43,557 nucleotides of DNA. It comes from Granulicella sp. S190. GTDB taxonomy: Bacteria; Acidobacteriota; Terriglobia; Terriglobales; Acidobacteriaceae. The first letter of the stretch is position 1. Each line of letters opens with the position of its first letter. The notes under the pieces were generated by a model. The model searched no databases, was not told the origin of the DNA, and saw nothing but the letters and a program-made list of their open reading frames with translations. Below are positions 11,101-17,749 of the stretch, piece by piece. Made by a program: the position numbers and the translations under genes. Where the stretch lies: positions 111,197 to 154,753 of the forward strand of contig NZ_LMUD01000016.1 in NCBI RefSeq assembly GCF_009766095.1, in the 5' to 3' direction.

Positions 11101-11918
11101 AACGCATCCTTCGCGACCAAGTGACGGACAACTTCTCTGCTATCTGGGTAGACAGCGAGAGCGAGTACGAACGCGTGCTGCGCTTCCTGCAACGCTTTCA
11201 GCCGTCCCTTATTCGCCGCGTGAAGCTTTACACCAAGGAGACTCCGCTCTTCGAGCAGTTCGGTATCACCGAAGAGATCAACAAGGCCCTGCGCAGTAAG
11301 GTATGGCTGAAGTCCGGCGGCTCCATCGTCATCAACCAGACCGAAGCCCTGGTCGCGATCGACATCAACACAGGAAAGTTCGTCGGCAAGACGGCTCGTC
11401 TTGAAGATACGATCGTGAAGACAAACCTCGACGCGATCCCTGAGATCGTGCGGCAGATTCGCCTGCGCGATCTTGGCGGCATTATTATCATCGACTTCAT
11501 CGATATGGATGAGCGCAAGAATCGCAACAAGGTGATGGCCGCGCTCGAAGAAGAGTTGAAGAGTGATCGTGCTCCGTCGAAGGTTCTTCAGTTCAACGAC
11601 TTCGGTCTCGTCGCCATCACCCGCAAGCGCGTCAAACAGTCGCTTGAGCGGACTCTGTCGACTACATGTAACGTCTGCACCGGTACCGGCATGGTGAAGT
11701 CGCCAGTCACCGTGTGTAACGATATCTACATCGAGATGCGCAAGATGCAGAAGCATCTCGACCGTGGCGACGTGATGCTTCGCGTCAACCCTGAAGTTGT
11801 CAAACAGCTCAAGGCTCCGGGGACGAAGTGGCTTCAGGAGATGGAAGAGATGGTCGGAAAGACGATTCTCGTCAAGTCCGATCCCAGCCTCCATCCCGAG
11901 CAGTTTGACATTCACTAG
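8172..11918 (+). CDS. rng: Ribonuclease E/G with giant disordered insertion in the S1 domain
   Basis: This endoribonuclease (RNase E/G family) acts in rRNA maturation and mRNA decay. The 1248-residue protein starts MSKEIYISSTPHETRLAIVED, then the first half of an S1 RNA-binding domain (GSIYNGKVTRVLPGMQSSFVDIGLERDAFLYI, to about residue 73). The second S1 half begins near residue 853 (LLKPGQEILVQIAKEP). Between them lie ~770 low-complexity residues: Arg/Gly-rich clusters at about 127-155, 208-225, 288-316 and 780-843, a Glu/Ala/Pro middle, and a strongly acidic stretch at 657-753. The catalytic domain is intact: Asp1064 in VAIDINTGKFVG, Asp1108 in IIIIDFIDMD, and zinc-link cysteines C1166 and C1169 in TTCNVCTGTG. 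It ends soon after the small domain, so there is no C-terminal degradosome tail. It lies downstream of rodA, as rng follows mre genes elsewhere. Confidence 0.93.
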   Translation: MSKEIYISSTPHETRLAIVEDDALTEIYYERENEYTLAGSIYNGKVTRVLPGMQSSFVDIGLERDAFLYITDFMEEAGDSADFDTSDSGRRPEGRRNGSAPTLEGTVASPPDRLDQTTDSGNSSSERTDRGERSGRGDRSRGGRGRRDRGGNRDRQPIADPLAPTSPNDTYNAPVAEFLSADPSTENIVTDSNDGGEIGEGAPGADGSRRWRGRRGRRRGRGPGQRDETPSAVGATPATASGEAGYEEESFEIDGAAAPTITASSTAPIASAYVSTESTNVAPENTDRGERPRGNDRGDRNGRGDRNRGGRDREPRVPRGFAPKTSLYGVDDAPAYNQAPELDANAPEPIVLPGESLSKYRKGGEETVAATPKAADANIILPAAPEYAIPAGWDGGATLPGESLSRHRRQESRNEPRAEHRQEARADYRNASPVAPEPRAEVIREAEGFSVAETIEEQPEVLLATHPELISSEQLQHEAPSEQVEYEPTDASASYRIDPAAPSEYRQSAPVLDAPDQTAPHQDAPEKVQSEAFVESQLHDQSAAHSITPGPGEPVAPLHAQSEQTEFERFDWQTPTSAHAESISEANAETAPAAHELTTLHATGEMHSEAPVATFTPEHATETVSPIEHETAIANPVENVIADEAVSQHFAPGQGLLEEETFEEEDFNTTLHASSIEEMDDFDEEETLEGAADLGTMLREMSIDQITRGNVEDEDEDDLEEEDAIHDPLSESLEEADEEDLDESDTEEDVLHEGFTEGDEFAAANGSDQKQAGAAAPSPDRNRDQDRSRGRRDGRRDGRRGERYGRSSSGDRGDRPRNTGGAGDRERASSSGGGRDRRGGRSSMQSTNLPAISELLKPGQEILVQIAKEPIAKKGARITSHIALPGRFLVFMPTVNHTGVSRKIESDGERRRLKEILLSEKGEAAGGFIVRTAASGASEEELRSDLRFLLNLWADIKQRSESSKSPALIYHDLNLVERILRDQVTDNFSAIWVDSESEYERVLRFLQRFQPSLIRRVKLYTKETPLFEQFGITEEINKALRSKVWLKSGGSIVINQTEALVAIDINTGKFVGKTARLEDTIVKTNLDAIPEIVRQIRLRDLGGIIIIDFIDMDERKNRNKVMAALEEELKSDRAPSKVLQFNDFGLVAITRKRVKQSLERTLSTTCNVCTGTGMVKSPVTVCNDIYIEMRKMQKHLDRGDVMLRVNPEVVKQLKAPGTKWLQEMEEMVGKTILVKSDPSLHPEQFDIH

Positions 11919-11936
11919 ACCGCTTTGAGGAGAGGG

Positions 11937-12025
11937 TTACGGGCGTAGACTCGTGACCCATTCTCTCAAAACTACCGGTCTGCACATGCAAACCTTACGG
12001 GCGTCCTTTACGAGGCCGCCCGTAA
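11937..12025 (+). other. Hairpin and direct repeat downstream of the RNase gene
   Basis: TTACGGGCGT occurs twice, at 11937-11946 and 11995-12004. The second copy forms a perfect 9-bp inverted repeat with CGCCCGTAA (11995-12003 with 12017-12025). The stem can be extended by CCT/AGG across one mismatch to a 5-base loop. There is no T-run after it, so it is not a classical intrinsic terminator. It may be a Rho-type or RNA-stabilising 3' structure of the RNase mRNA, or part of the leader of the next gene. Confidence 0.45.
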
Positions 12026-12183
12026 CTATTCCCGGTTCAACGTCTTGCCGTGGACGCAGAATGTAAAAACCGTCGCAAGGATGTCATCCTAAACGACATT
12101 TCCTGCGTCTTACACAACAAGCGTGTTGCAGTCGGGTTCAAGCCATTGAAGAACCTCAAAAGCACCAAGGGAGCCACACAAAG

Positions 12184-13179
12184 ATGCACACCAACACTGG
12201 GAATCGCCTTAACCGTATCCTGGGCCGTACCGCAGCCGTCACCTTTCTTGCGGCAGCGGGGACCCTGGGCCTTCACGCGCAGCAGTCCGCCGGCACGGCT
12301 CTATCGCTTCCGCCGGTAAATCTAAAGACGAGTTTGTCGGCGCCACTCAATCTGTCTATCCCGGACGATCTTGGCTACAGCAGCAGCACGGGCAGCGTCG
12401 AGACCGCCAACGCGGTGGACTTTAATCTCAGCAGCGACGCGAACCAACCGCCGCCACGCCGTCGCTACAGCCGTCCCAATTATGGGGACAGCCACACCAA
12501 TCCTGATGGTTCGTCAAAGTACACCTTCGTCGTGGGTGGAGGCTTTACGTTGCCAGTAGGCACAACGCATAGCGTCCTTGATACAAGCTGGAAGATCCAA
12601 GGCGGTGTCGGGCGCAACTTCAATAAGACTTTTGGCGTTATCGCCCAGTTCGACTACGATAACTTCGGCATCAACACCTCTACCCTGAATAATCTGTTGG
12701 CGATCTACAACGGTCCGCCTATCTTTGCTACGGATCAGAACGGTAACCCACTGTCGCAGATCGGTGGAAGCAGCCACGACTGGTCTTTTACCCTGAATCC
12801 GATCTTCAACTACTACACGTCGGATACCAAGGGCGCATATGTCGTAGTTGGCGCAGGTTTTTATCACAAGACCGCTAACATCACAACGCCGGCTATCGAA
12901 GAGGAAGACACCTTCTTTGGTCCGGTTGAGTTTCAAGCCAATCAAACGATCGACAAATACACAAGCAATGCTTTTGGTGTAAACGGTGGTCTCGGCTTTA
13001 CCTACAAGCTGTCGCGCTTTGCTTCCACGCGCTTCTTTGTCGAGGGACGATACGTCTACACGTTCAATTCGGCGCGGACCTTCTCTTATGGAGATGCCAA
13101 TGGAAACGGCTTCAACGTGTTCCCGCAGAATAGCGCGAAGACGAGCTATATTCCGATTACCTTTGGTCTCCGCTTCTAA
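12184..13179 (+). CDS. Outer-membrane beta-barrel protein, function unknown
   Basis: The 331-residue product begins with a signal peptide (MHTNTGNRLNRILGRTAAVTFLAAAGTLGLHAQ, cleavage after the HA-Q region). It continues with a Pro/Ser linker and a Pro/Arg-rich stretch (QPPPRRRYSRPNYGDSH). Residues from about 105 alternate polar and aromatic, like barrel strands (YTFVVGGGFTLPVG, WKIQGGVGRNFNKTFGVIAQFDYDNFG, GAYVVVGAGFYHKTANI, FGVNGGLGFTYKLS, RFFVEGRYVYTFNSA). It ends SYIPITFGLRF; a terminal Phe is the usual BAM recognition feature. The family of porin-like OmpA/OmpW-type barrels fits, but no specific transport role can be stated. It has a good terminator 21 bp after the stop and is monocistronic. 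Confidence 0.8.
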   Translation: MHTNTGNRLNRILGRTAAVTFLAAAGTLGLHAQQSAGTALSLPPVNLKTSLSAPLNLSIPDDLGYSSSTGSVETANAVDFNLSSDANQPPPRRRYSRPNYGDSHTNPDGSSKYTFVVGGGFTLPVGTTHSVLDTSWKIQGGVGRNFNKTFGVIAQFDYDNFGINTSTLNNLLAIYNGPPIFATDQNGNPLSQIGGSSHDWSFTLNPIFNYYTSDTKGAYVVVGAGFYHKTANITTPAIEEEDTFFGPVEFQANQTIDKYTSNAFGVNGGLGFTYKLSRFASTRFFVEGRYVYTFNSARTFSYGDANGNGFNVFPQNSAKTSYIPITFGLRF

Positions 13180-13200
13180 AACTTCCCTGCGGTTAATTGC

Positions 13201-13234
13201 AAAGAAGAGAGGCTTTATGCCTCTCTTCTTTTTT
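13201..13234 (+). terminator. Intrinsic terminator of the outer-membrane protein gene
   Basis: A perfect 13-bp stem (AAAGAAGAGAGGC, 13201-13213, with 13219-13231) has a 5-base loop TTTAT and ends in a run of T. It lies 21 bp past the stop codon at 13179. The A-rich left arm means it could also serve the convergent gene at 13269-13649. Confidence 0.9.
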
Positions 13235-13268
13235 AACGTTTGTGTGCCACCGTTTTTCTCGCAGGGGC

Positions 13269-13649
13269 CTATTTCAAACGAAGAAAAAATCCAGCGCCAA
13301 CACCCAGAATCGTGGCGAAGCTCATCACGATCTGATGACCTACCCCACGCTGACGCATCTCCCAGGCATTCCTCCACAGTACGCCGACAAGCACTACGAT
13401 CAAGGTGGTTCCGCCCAGCCACGGGGAGTGATCTTTGCCGAGAACGAGGGCTGTCATGTAGGCGCCTACAATCGTGCAGATAAACCAGACCCCATCCTGA
13501 ATGAACTTGTATCTTCGGGTGATTCGGTAGTTTTCTGTAACGAGACTGGGCGAAGCCGCAGTGATGCCGAAGGTGGCAGCCATCCACAGGCCGACTACCA
13601 CCAGATATCCAAGAACGAGTGCAAGTATAAGAAAAGTGCCAGTAATCAT
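13269..13649 (-). CDS. Small four-helix membrane protein, unknown function
   Basis: This 126-residue protein has about four hydrophobic segments: TFLILALVLGYLVVVGLWMAA, FICTIVGAYMTALVLG, GGTTLIVVLVGVLWRNAW and QIVMSFATILGVGAGFFLRL. No catalytic motif is recognisable. It is transcribed in the same direction as the glycosyltransferase, starting 83 bp after that gene ends, so the two could be in one transcript with the glycosyltransferase first. Composition matches its neighbours. I do not recognise the family; a role beside the polysaccharide synthase is only a guess from location. Confidence 0.7.
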   Translation of the reverse strand: MITGTFLILALVLGYLVVVGLWMAATFGITAASPSLVTENYRITRRYKFIQDGVWFICTIVGAYMTALVLGKDHSPWLGGTTLIVVLVGVLWRNAWEMRQRGVGHQIVMSFATILGVGAGFFLRLK

Positions 13650-13732
13650 GAGCCTATCTTGGGTGTCCTGTGCCGCGATCTTTTCGGCAGCTTCTTTGGA
13701 GATCTAGAAAGCCAGTCTAGCAGGACAAGCCC

Positions 13733-15376
13733 TTAGACCCCCACTGGATAGGGCTTTTCGTGCATCTCTTCGTCAGGGTCGCGGCTGCGCTCAAAGCGTC
13801 CCTGGAGCAGACTTAGAAGGCCCGTGTACCAATAGCCGAAGACGAACAGCACAAGAAAGGGGACGGTGAAGAAGTTCTCCGTCGAGATCGCATAATAGAC
13901 CGTCCAGGCAAAGTAGGATCCGATCGCCAACTCAATCCATGGGATCACACCGAGCCGTTTGCGGTAGACCTTCGCCTGGCTCTTCTCCCCCTTTTTCTTC
14001 ACGCTGTACTTTGGTGTCCTGGCAAATGCGCTCTTCACTCCGAACAGCGCTTCCAACACGGCCTTGGTATTGGTGATCGTCAGTCCTACTCCGCCCAGAG
14101 CCATCACGAAGGGGACGTAGATGATCGACTTGTACCAGCTCTTGGGGTAGAGCTCCTTCTGGCTGACCATGTAGAACGTCGAGACCGACATGGTGCTTGC
14201 GATGAAGAGAGGAAAGTCGATCAGGAGCATCTGGATATACCCCTGCCAGCTACGGATGATCATCGCAGGCATGAGCAGTACGCTCAGGACTATCATCAGC
14301 GGATAACTAATGTTCGCGGTAAGGTGATACCACGCCTCGAGCTTGGTATGCCACGGCGCGTCGCTCTTCAATATGCGAGGCAGGATTTTTTTCCCGGTCT
14401 GGATAAGGCCCTTCGCCCATCGTGCCTGCTGGGTTTTGAAGGCGGTCATCTCGATGGGCAACTCTGCGGGGCACTCGACGTCCTGGAGATATTTGAACTG
14501 CCAACCAACGAGCTGCGCCCGGTAGCTCAGGTCGGTGTCCTCGGTGAGCGTGTCATGTTGCCAGCCGCCGGCGGCTGAGATCGTTTCGCGCCGCCACATT
14601 CCCGCCGTGCCGTTGAAGTTGAAGAACACTCCGGCGCGACTTCTGCCTCCATGCTCGAGTACGAAGTGACCATCGAGCAGGATAGCTTCCACTTGCGTCA
14701 GGAAGCTGTAGTTGCGGTTCAAGTGAGTCCACCGTGTCTGCACCATGCCGATGCCGGGTTCGGCAAAGTGGTGAATGACCTGCATCACCCATTGGCGCGG
14801 GGGTACGAAGTCTGCATCGAAGATCGCTACAAACTCACCGCGAGCTACATCGAGCCCTTTGTCGAGAGCTCCAGCCTTGTAACCATGCCGGTTGGTGCGA
14901 TGGAGATAGACGATGGGCTGCGGAGCCACTCCGGCAAATCCGCGCGCGTATCGTTCGACGATATCCCGTGCTACTTCGGTCGTCTCGTCGGTTGAGTCGT
15001 CGAGCACCTGGACCTCGAAGCGGTCTCTCGGATAGTCAAGTCTGCAGACGGCCTCAATCAATCGTTCGATCACAAACTGCTCGTTGAAGATGGGCAGTTG
15101 AATGGTTACGAATGGCAGTTGCCCTTCGGCAAACCGCATCGGCGGCTCGCTCCACTTAGCGGCATTCTTTTTATTTCGGAAGTAGAGCCATACCAACTGA
15201 TAACGGTGAACCCCGTAGAACGCCAGAATAATCATGACGATGAAGTAGGGAATCAGCATCGCCGTATCGAACGCATTCCAGCGGTACAGATGCTCGAACG
15301 TCTTGTCCGCGTAGTGCGTCTTCCAATAGTGGCCAAGGCCCTTTGGAGCGAGCAGCAACGCGAGTTGAGACGTCAA
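13733..15376 (-). CDS. Processive family-2 glycosyltransferase, cellulose-synthase-like
   Basis: This inner-membrane GT2 enzyme probably polymerises and exports a beta-linked polysaccharide from a nucleotide sugar. It has one or two N-terminal membrane segments (AMLIPYFIVMIILAFYGV), then the GT-A domain. Hallmarks are DDS at 126-128, the DxD-type FDADF at 187-189, FNGTAGMWRRE, TED at 278-280 and QQARW at 316-320, the QxxRW motif of processive synthases. Several helices follow (ISYPLMIVLSVLLMPAMII, FPLFIASTMSVSTFY, IIYVPFVMALGGVGLTI, IELAIGSYFAWTVYYA, FFTVPFLVLFVFGYW). No PilZ domain is visible, so it is not a typical BcsA. The first standard start is TTG at 15376; CTG at 15397, with GGAG 8 bases ahead, is an alternative. 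The product could be a glucan or mannan. Confidence 0.88.
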   Translation of the reverse strand: MTSQLALLLAPKGLGHYWKTHYADKTFEHLYRWNAFDTAMLIPYFIVMIILAFYGVHRYQLVWLYFRNKKNAAKWSEPPMRFAEGQLPFVTIQLPIFNEQFVIERLIEAVCRLDYPRDRFEVQVLDDSTDETTEVARDIVERYARGFAGVAPQPIVYLHRTNRHGYKAGALDKGLDVARGEFVAIFDADFVPPRQWVMQVIHHFAEPGIGMVQTRWTHLNRNYSFLTQVEAILLDGHFVLEHGGRSRAGVFFNFNGTAGMWRRETISAAGGWQHDTLTEDTDLSYRAQLVGWQFKYLQDVECPAELPIEMTAFKTQQARWAKGLIQTGKKILPRILKSDAPWHTKLEAWYHLTANISYPLMIVLSVLLMPAMIIRSWQGYIQMLLIDFPLFIASTMSVSTFYMVSQKELYPKSWYKSIIYVPFVMALGGVGLTITNTKAVLEALFGVKSAFARTPKYSVKKKGEKSQAKVYRKRLGVIPWIELAIGSYFAWTVYYAISTENFFTVPFLVLFVFGYWYTGLLSLLQGRFERSRDPDEEMHEKPYPVGV

Positions 15377-15503
15377 TGTTTGAAGATAAAGTTGCAGGAT
15401 CGTTGCTCCGCTGGAAGGTAGCGTACCGATCCGATTCTACGCGAATTGACGCTTGAAATCTGTTTCAAACGTCTGCGAGAGTTCGATCAGCGGAGCTACC
15501 TGC

Positions 15504-16457
15504 TTAGTTCAGGAACATCGTTCGGTAGACGGTATCGCGCTGTACGGGCTTGAATCCCGCATCGCGGATTACCTGCCGGAGTTGCTCTTCGGTCGCGGCG
15601 TTCGACCCTTCGGCGAGCATGACGCTGCCTACATCGTTGCCGCCAAAGCGTAAGCCTACCTGAAGGACCTTGAGCCCCTGGGTTTCGAGGTTCGATTGCA
15701 CGTTCTCGATGTTGTCGAGATACATGCGTGAGATGGCCAGCGTCTTGAGATACTCCACCACGGTTGCCTCTTCAAACCCCTGTAGGGATGAGGCTTTTGG
15801 CTCGAAGCTCCAAGGGGTGAAGGAGGCAAAGCCGCCTGTCTCTTCCTGGAGGGTTCTTACTGTTTCAAGGTGATTGAGGCGGTGCTCCATCGTCTCGCCG
15901 CAGCCAAAGGTCATGGTTGCGGTGGTCTGCATGCCGAGTGCGTGGGCGGCGCGGTGGACTGCCAGCCAGTCTGCTGTCTTCCATTTGGTGCGGGTGCCTT
16001 GCTGGACGGCATCGTCGAGAATACCCGCGTCATCACCGGGGATTGAGTCCAGACCGGCATCGTGCAGGAGGGCGATGGTGTCGTGCAGGGTTGCGCCGGA
16101 CTGCTCCGCGATCGACAGGATCTCAGTGGCTGAGAGAGAGTGCAGCCAGATTGCGGGAAATCGCTGCTTGATGCTGCGAAAGAGGCCGTCAAACCAGGAG
16201 ATGGTGAGTGCGGGGGTAACTTCGCCTTGCAGCATCACGCCATTACCGCCCATGGCTACGATGTGGGAGATCTTCTCGCAAAGCGGATCAAAACCCGCGC
16301 CAGTTGCGGATTCTGTGTAGGTTACTCTGCCGTCGATGGCATAACTTACTACTCCTTCGGGATGCAGGCGGCGGCGAACGGCGTCGGCCTCCATTCCGAT
16401 TCCAATCAGATCATCGCTGCGAAAGCAGTCCAGAGCTTCGTTCCGGGTAATTCCCAT
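15504..16457 (-). CDS. MqnC-like radical-SAM-fold protein lacking the cluster cysteines
   Basis: Over its whole 317 residues this resembles MqnC, the dehypoxanthinyl futalosine cyclase of menaquinone synthesis (relative of MqnE and CofH). Matching blocks are GMEADAVRRRLHPEGVVSY, WFDGLFRSIKQRFPAIWLHSLSATEI, LGMQTTATMTFGCGETMEHRLNHLETV, LQEETGGFASFTPWSF, YLKTLAISRMYLDNIENVQS, GLKVLQVGLRFGGNDVGSVML and RDAGFKPVQRDTVYRTMFLN. However, the CX3CX2C site that holds the [4Fe-4S] cluster reads SATGAGFD (residues 50-57), so the three cysteines are Ser50, Ala54 and Asp57. The following ~14 residues are missing, and SIPGGG is changed to SIPGDD (141-143). The frame is otherwise intact and its conserved blocks are kept, so it looks like a functional non-radical paralogue rather than a decaying gene. 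It would be cytoplasmic. Confidence 0.85.
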   Translation of the reverse strand: MGITRNEALDCFRSDDLIGIGMEADAVRRRLHPEGVVSYAIDGRVTYTESATGAGFDPLCEKISHIVAMGGNGVMLQGEVTPALTISWFDGLFRSIKQRFPAIWLHSLSATEILSIAEQSGATLHDTIALLHDAGLDSIPGDDAGILDDAVQQGTRTKWKTADWLAVHRAAHALGMQTTATMTFGCGETMEHRLNHLETVRTLQEETGGFASFTPWSFEPKASSLQGFEEATVVEYLKTLAISRMYLDNIENVQSNLETQGLKVLQVGLRFGGNDVGSVMLAEGSNAATEEQLRQVIRDAGFKPVQRDTVYRTMFLN

Positions 16458-16545
16458 GGCTCTATTCTACGGTTTCCGGAGGAAAAATTCTGGGGAGGCA
16501 AAAAGGCTGTTTTGCAAGGGAATTTTGCGTTTTTCCGTGTTTTTG

Positions 16546-16597
16546 GCGTGGTGGAATGGTGGTGTAAGCGTGGTGGGATGCGTGGCTGATGTGGTGT
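16546..16597. repeat. Imperfect GTGGTG-type short tandem repeat
   Basis: Within the 210-bp gap between the MqnC-like gene and the next coding region, units of about 10-12 bases recur: GCGTGGTGGAAT, GGTGGTGTAA, GCGTGGTGGGAT, GCGTGGCTGAT, GTGGTG. The rest of the gap holds homopolymer runs (AAAAAAAA, TTTTT) but no gene. An intergenic interspersed element is possible; this cannot be shown from one copy. Confidence 0.45.
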
Positions 16598-16667
16598 TTT
16601 AACCGTCACTTTTTCGACGACAAAAAAAAGCGCCACCTTTTTGAAGTTTATTTTGGGGCGGATTGGC

Positions 16668-17066
16668 TTACCGCTGGAGCAGTCGCACCAGGAGGACGAC
16701 GACCATGGAGACGAGAGCGATCAGGATGGGAACTCCGGCTTTGAGCCACAAGCCAAAGGCCGCCACCTGCTTCTCGATGGCCTCCATGCGGTGATCGTGC
16801 TGCTCCACTGCGAGGCGTAAGAGCTTAAGTTCTTCACTTACTTCGGTGATCTGCGCGCTTTGGTCCTGAAGCTGACGATACAGACCCAGGTGCGCCTTGG
16901 TAACCTGTCCGAGGTCGCCGCGGACTCCTTCGGCCATGGCTACCATTGCGGCTTCATTAGCCTTCTCGGCGGAGGCTTTGGAGGAGAAGTACTTGTCTGC
17001 CATTGGCACCAGGCGGGACACGTGCGGAAGCAACTCCACTAACTGCGCAAATACCTTTGACCACAT
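16668..17066 (-). CDS. Coiled-coil protein with C-terminal membrane anchor
   Basis: The 132-residue product starts MWSKVFAQLVELLPHVSRLVPMADKYF. It continues as a mostly helical, heptad-like region (LGLYRQLQDQSAQITEVSEELKLLRLAVEQHDHRMEAIEKQVAAF), then ends with one strongly hydrophobic helix (GVPILIALVSMVVVLLVRLL) and a basic QR. This is a tail-anchored or phage-holin/membrane-remodelling-like layout, but no family is recognised. It is read in the same direction as VKOR, 104 bp downstream of it. The composition is ordinary for the region and there is a short upstream gap. Confidence 0.65.
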   Translation of the reverse strand: MWSKVFAQLVELLPHVSRLVPMADKYFSSKASAEKANEAAMVAMAEGVRGDLGQVTKAHLGLYRQLQDQSAQITEVSEELKLLRLAVEQHDHRMEAIEKQVAAFGLWLKAGVPILIALVSMVVVLLVRLLQR

Positions 17067-17170
17067 ACGCTACTCCGGGTTTTTATCTTCTGTGCTTCTC
17101 GTTCAGGGCGGCTACGGTCTGGTGATTCTTCATCGTAGTCCAGCGTTGCAAGTTGCCGTTCGGATTGGAT

Positions 17171-17629
17171 TTATGGGTTGAGTGCGGTGCGGTTCTGTTG
17201 CCACCTGACGATGAGCGCTATGACTGTGGTGAGCAGTATGGCGGTCACGATGCCTTGCGACCACAGGCAGTAGATGCACCACTTCTGCAGGACGTAGGCT
17301 TCGATGTAGCTGAGAAATGCGGCGAAGAGGCAGCCAACCTGGGCGAACTCGAAGACCAGCCACCAGCGGCCCATCAGAGCAAGAACGCCGATCGTTGCAT
17401 AGCCGATGATGCCGAGGATTGCGACGGGGATGTGCGAACCTGCCTTTGGATCCTCGTCGAAGGTGCGCGGGGGGAAGACGGCGAAGCGGCTGTGATTGAC
17501 AGCGCCACAGTCGAACTTCTCGGTGACGGCGCAGGGAGGAGCGAGTGCGGGGTCCATGTAATGAACGTGAAGCGCCATGGTTGAGACCACGATTCCCGCG
17601 ATGGCCAGTAGAGCAATCAGATACTTCAT
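17171..17629 (-). CDS. Vitamin K epoxide reductase (VKOR) family membrane oxidoreductase
   Basis: Bacterial VKOR reoxidises a DsbA-like thioredoxin in the periplasm and passes electrons to quinone, replacing DsbB. The frame is open far upstream, but ATG at 17629 gives MKYLIALLAIAGIVVSTMALHVHY, the usual first helix. The 152-residue protein has four helices. It has the loop cysteine pair C33 and C41 (PPCAVTEKFDCGAVNHS), the conserved Ser47 and the quinone-side WCIYC (C118, C121). No fused thioredoxin domain is present, so a separate DsbA-like partner must lie elsewhere. It is divergent from the phosphoesterase gene. Menaquinone would be the expected acceptor. Confidence 0.9.
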   Translation of the reverse strand: MKYLIALLAIAGIVVSTMALHVHYMDPALAPPCAVTEKFDCGAVNHSRFAVFPPRTFDEDPKAGSHIPVAILGIIGYATIGVLALMGRWWLVFEFAQVGCLFAAFLSYIEAYVLQKWCIYCLWSQGIVTAILLTTVIALIVRWQQNRTALNP

Positions 17630-17749
17630 AGCTTTGATTTTACTGTGCCCTTCGCCTGCTGTACTTCGCGGCGTTTGGCGCGCCAAAGTTTTTTGGTTCT
17701 TTCTTCGTTCACCAAATGTTGCGATTGCCTGGACTATCATGAGTTCGTG

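Noticed and set aside
13733..15376. True BcsA cellulose synthase
   Set aside because: The QxxRW and TED motifs match the processive class, but no PilZ domain or bcsB/bcsZ genes are present, so a more general cellulose-synthase-like call was kept.
16287..16310. Frameshift that would restore the MqnC cysteines
   Set aside because: The other two reverse frames here give stop codons or no CX3CX2C pattern, and both flanks align in the same frame, so substitutions explain it better than a frameshift.
16140..16589. Plus-strand frame containing SCGFC, resembling a radical-SAM cysteine motif
   Set aside because: It is antisense to the MqnC-like gene, the rest of the frame has no radical-SAM blocks, and the match is a chance of the complementary sequence.
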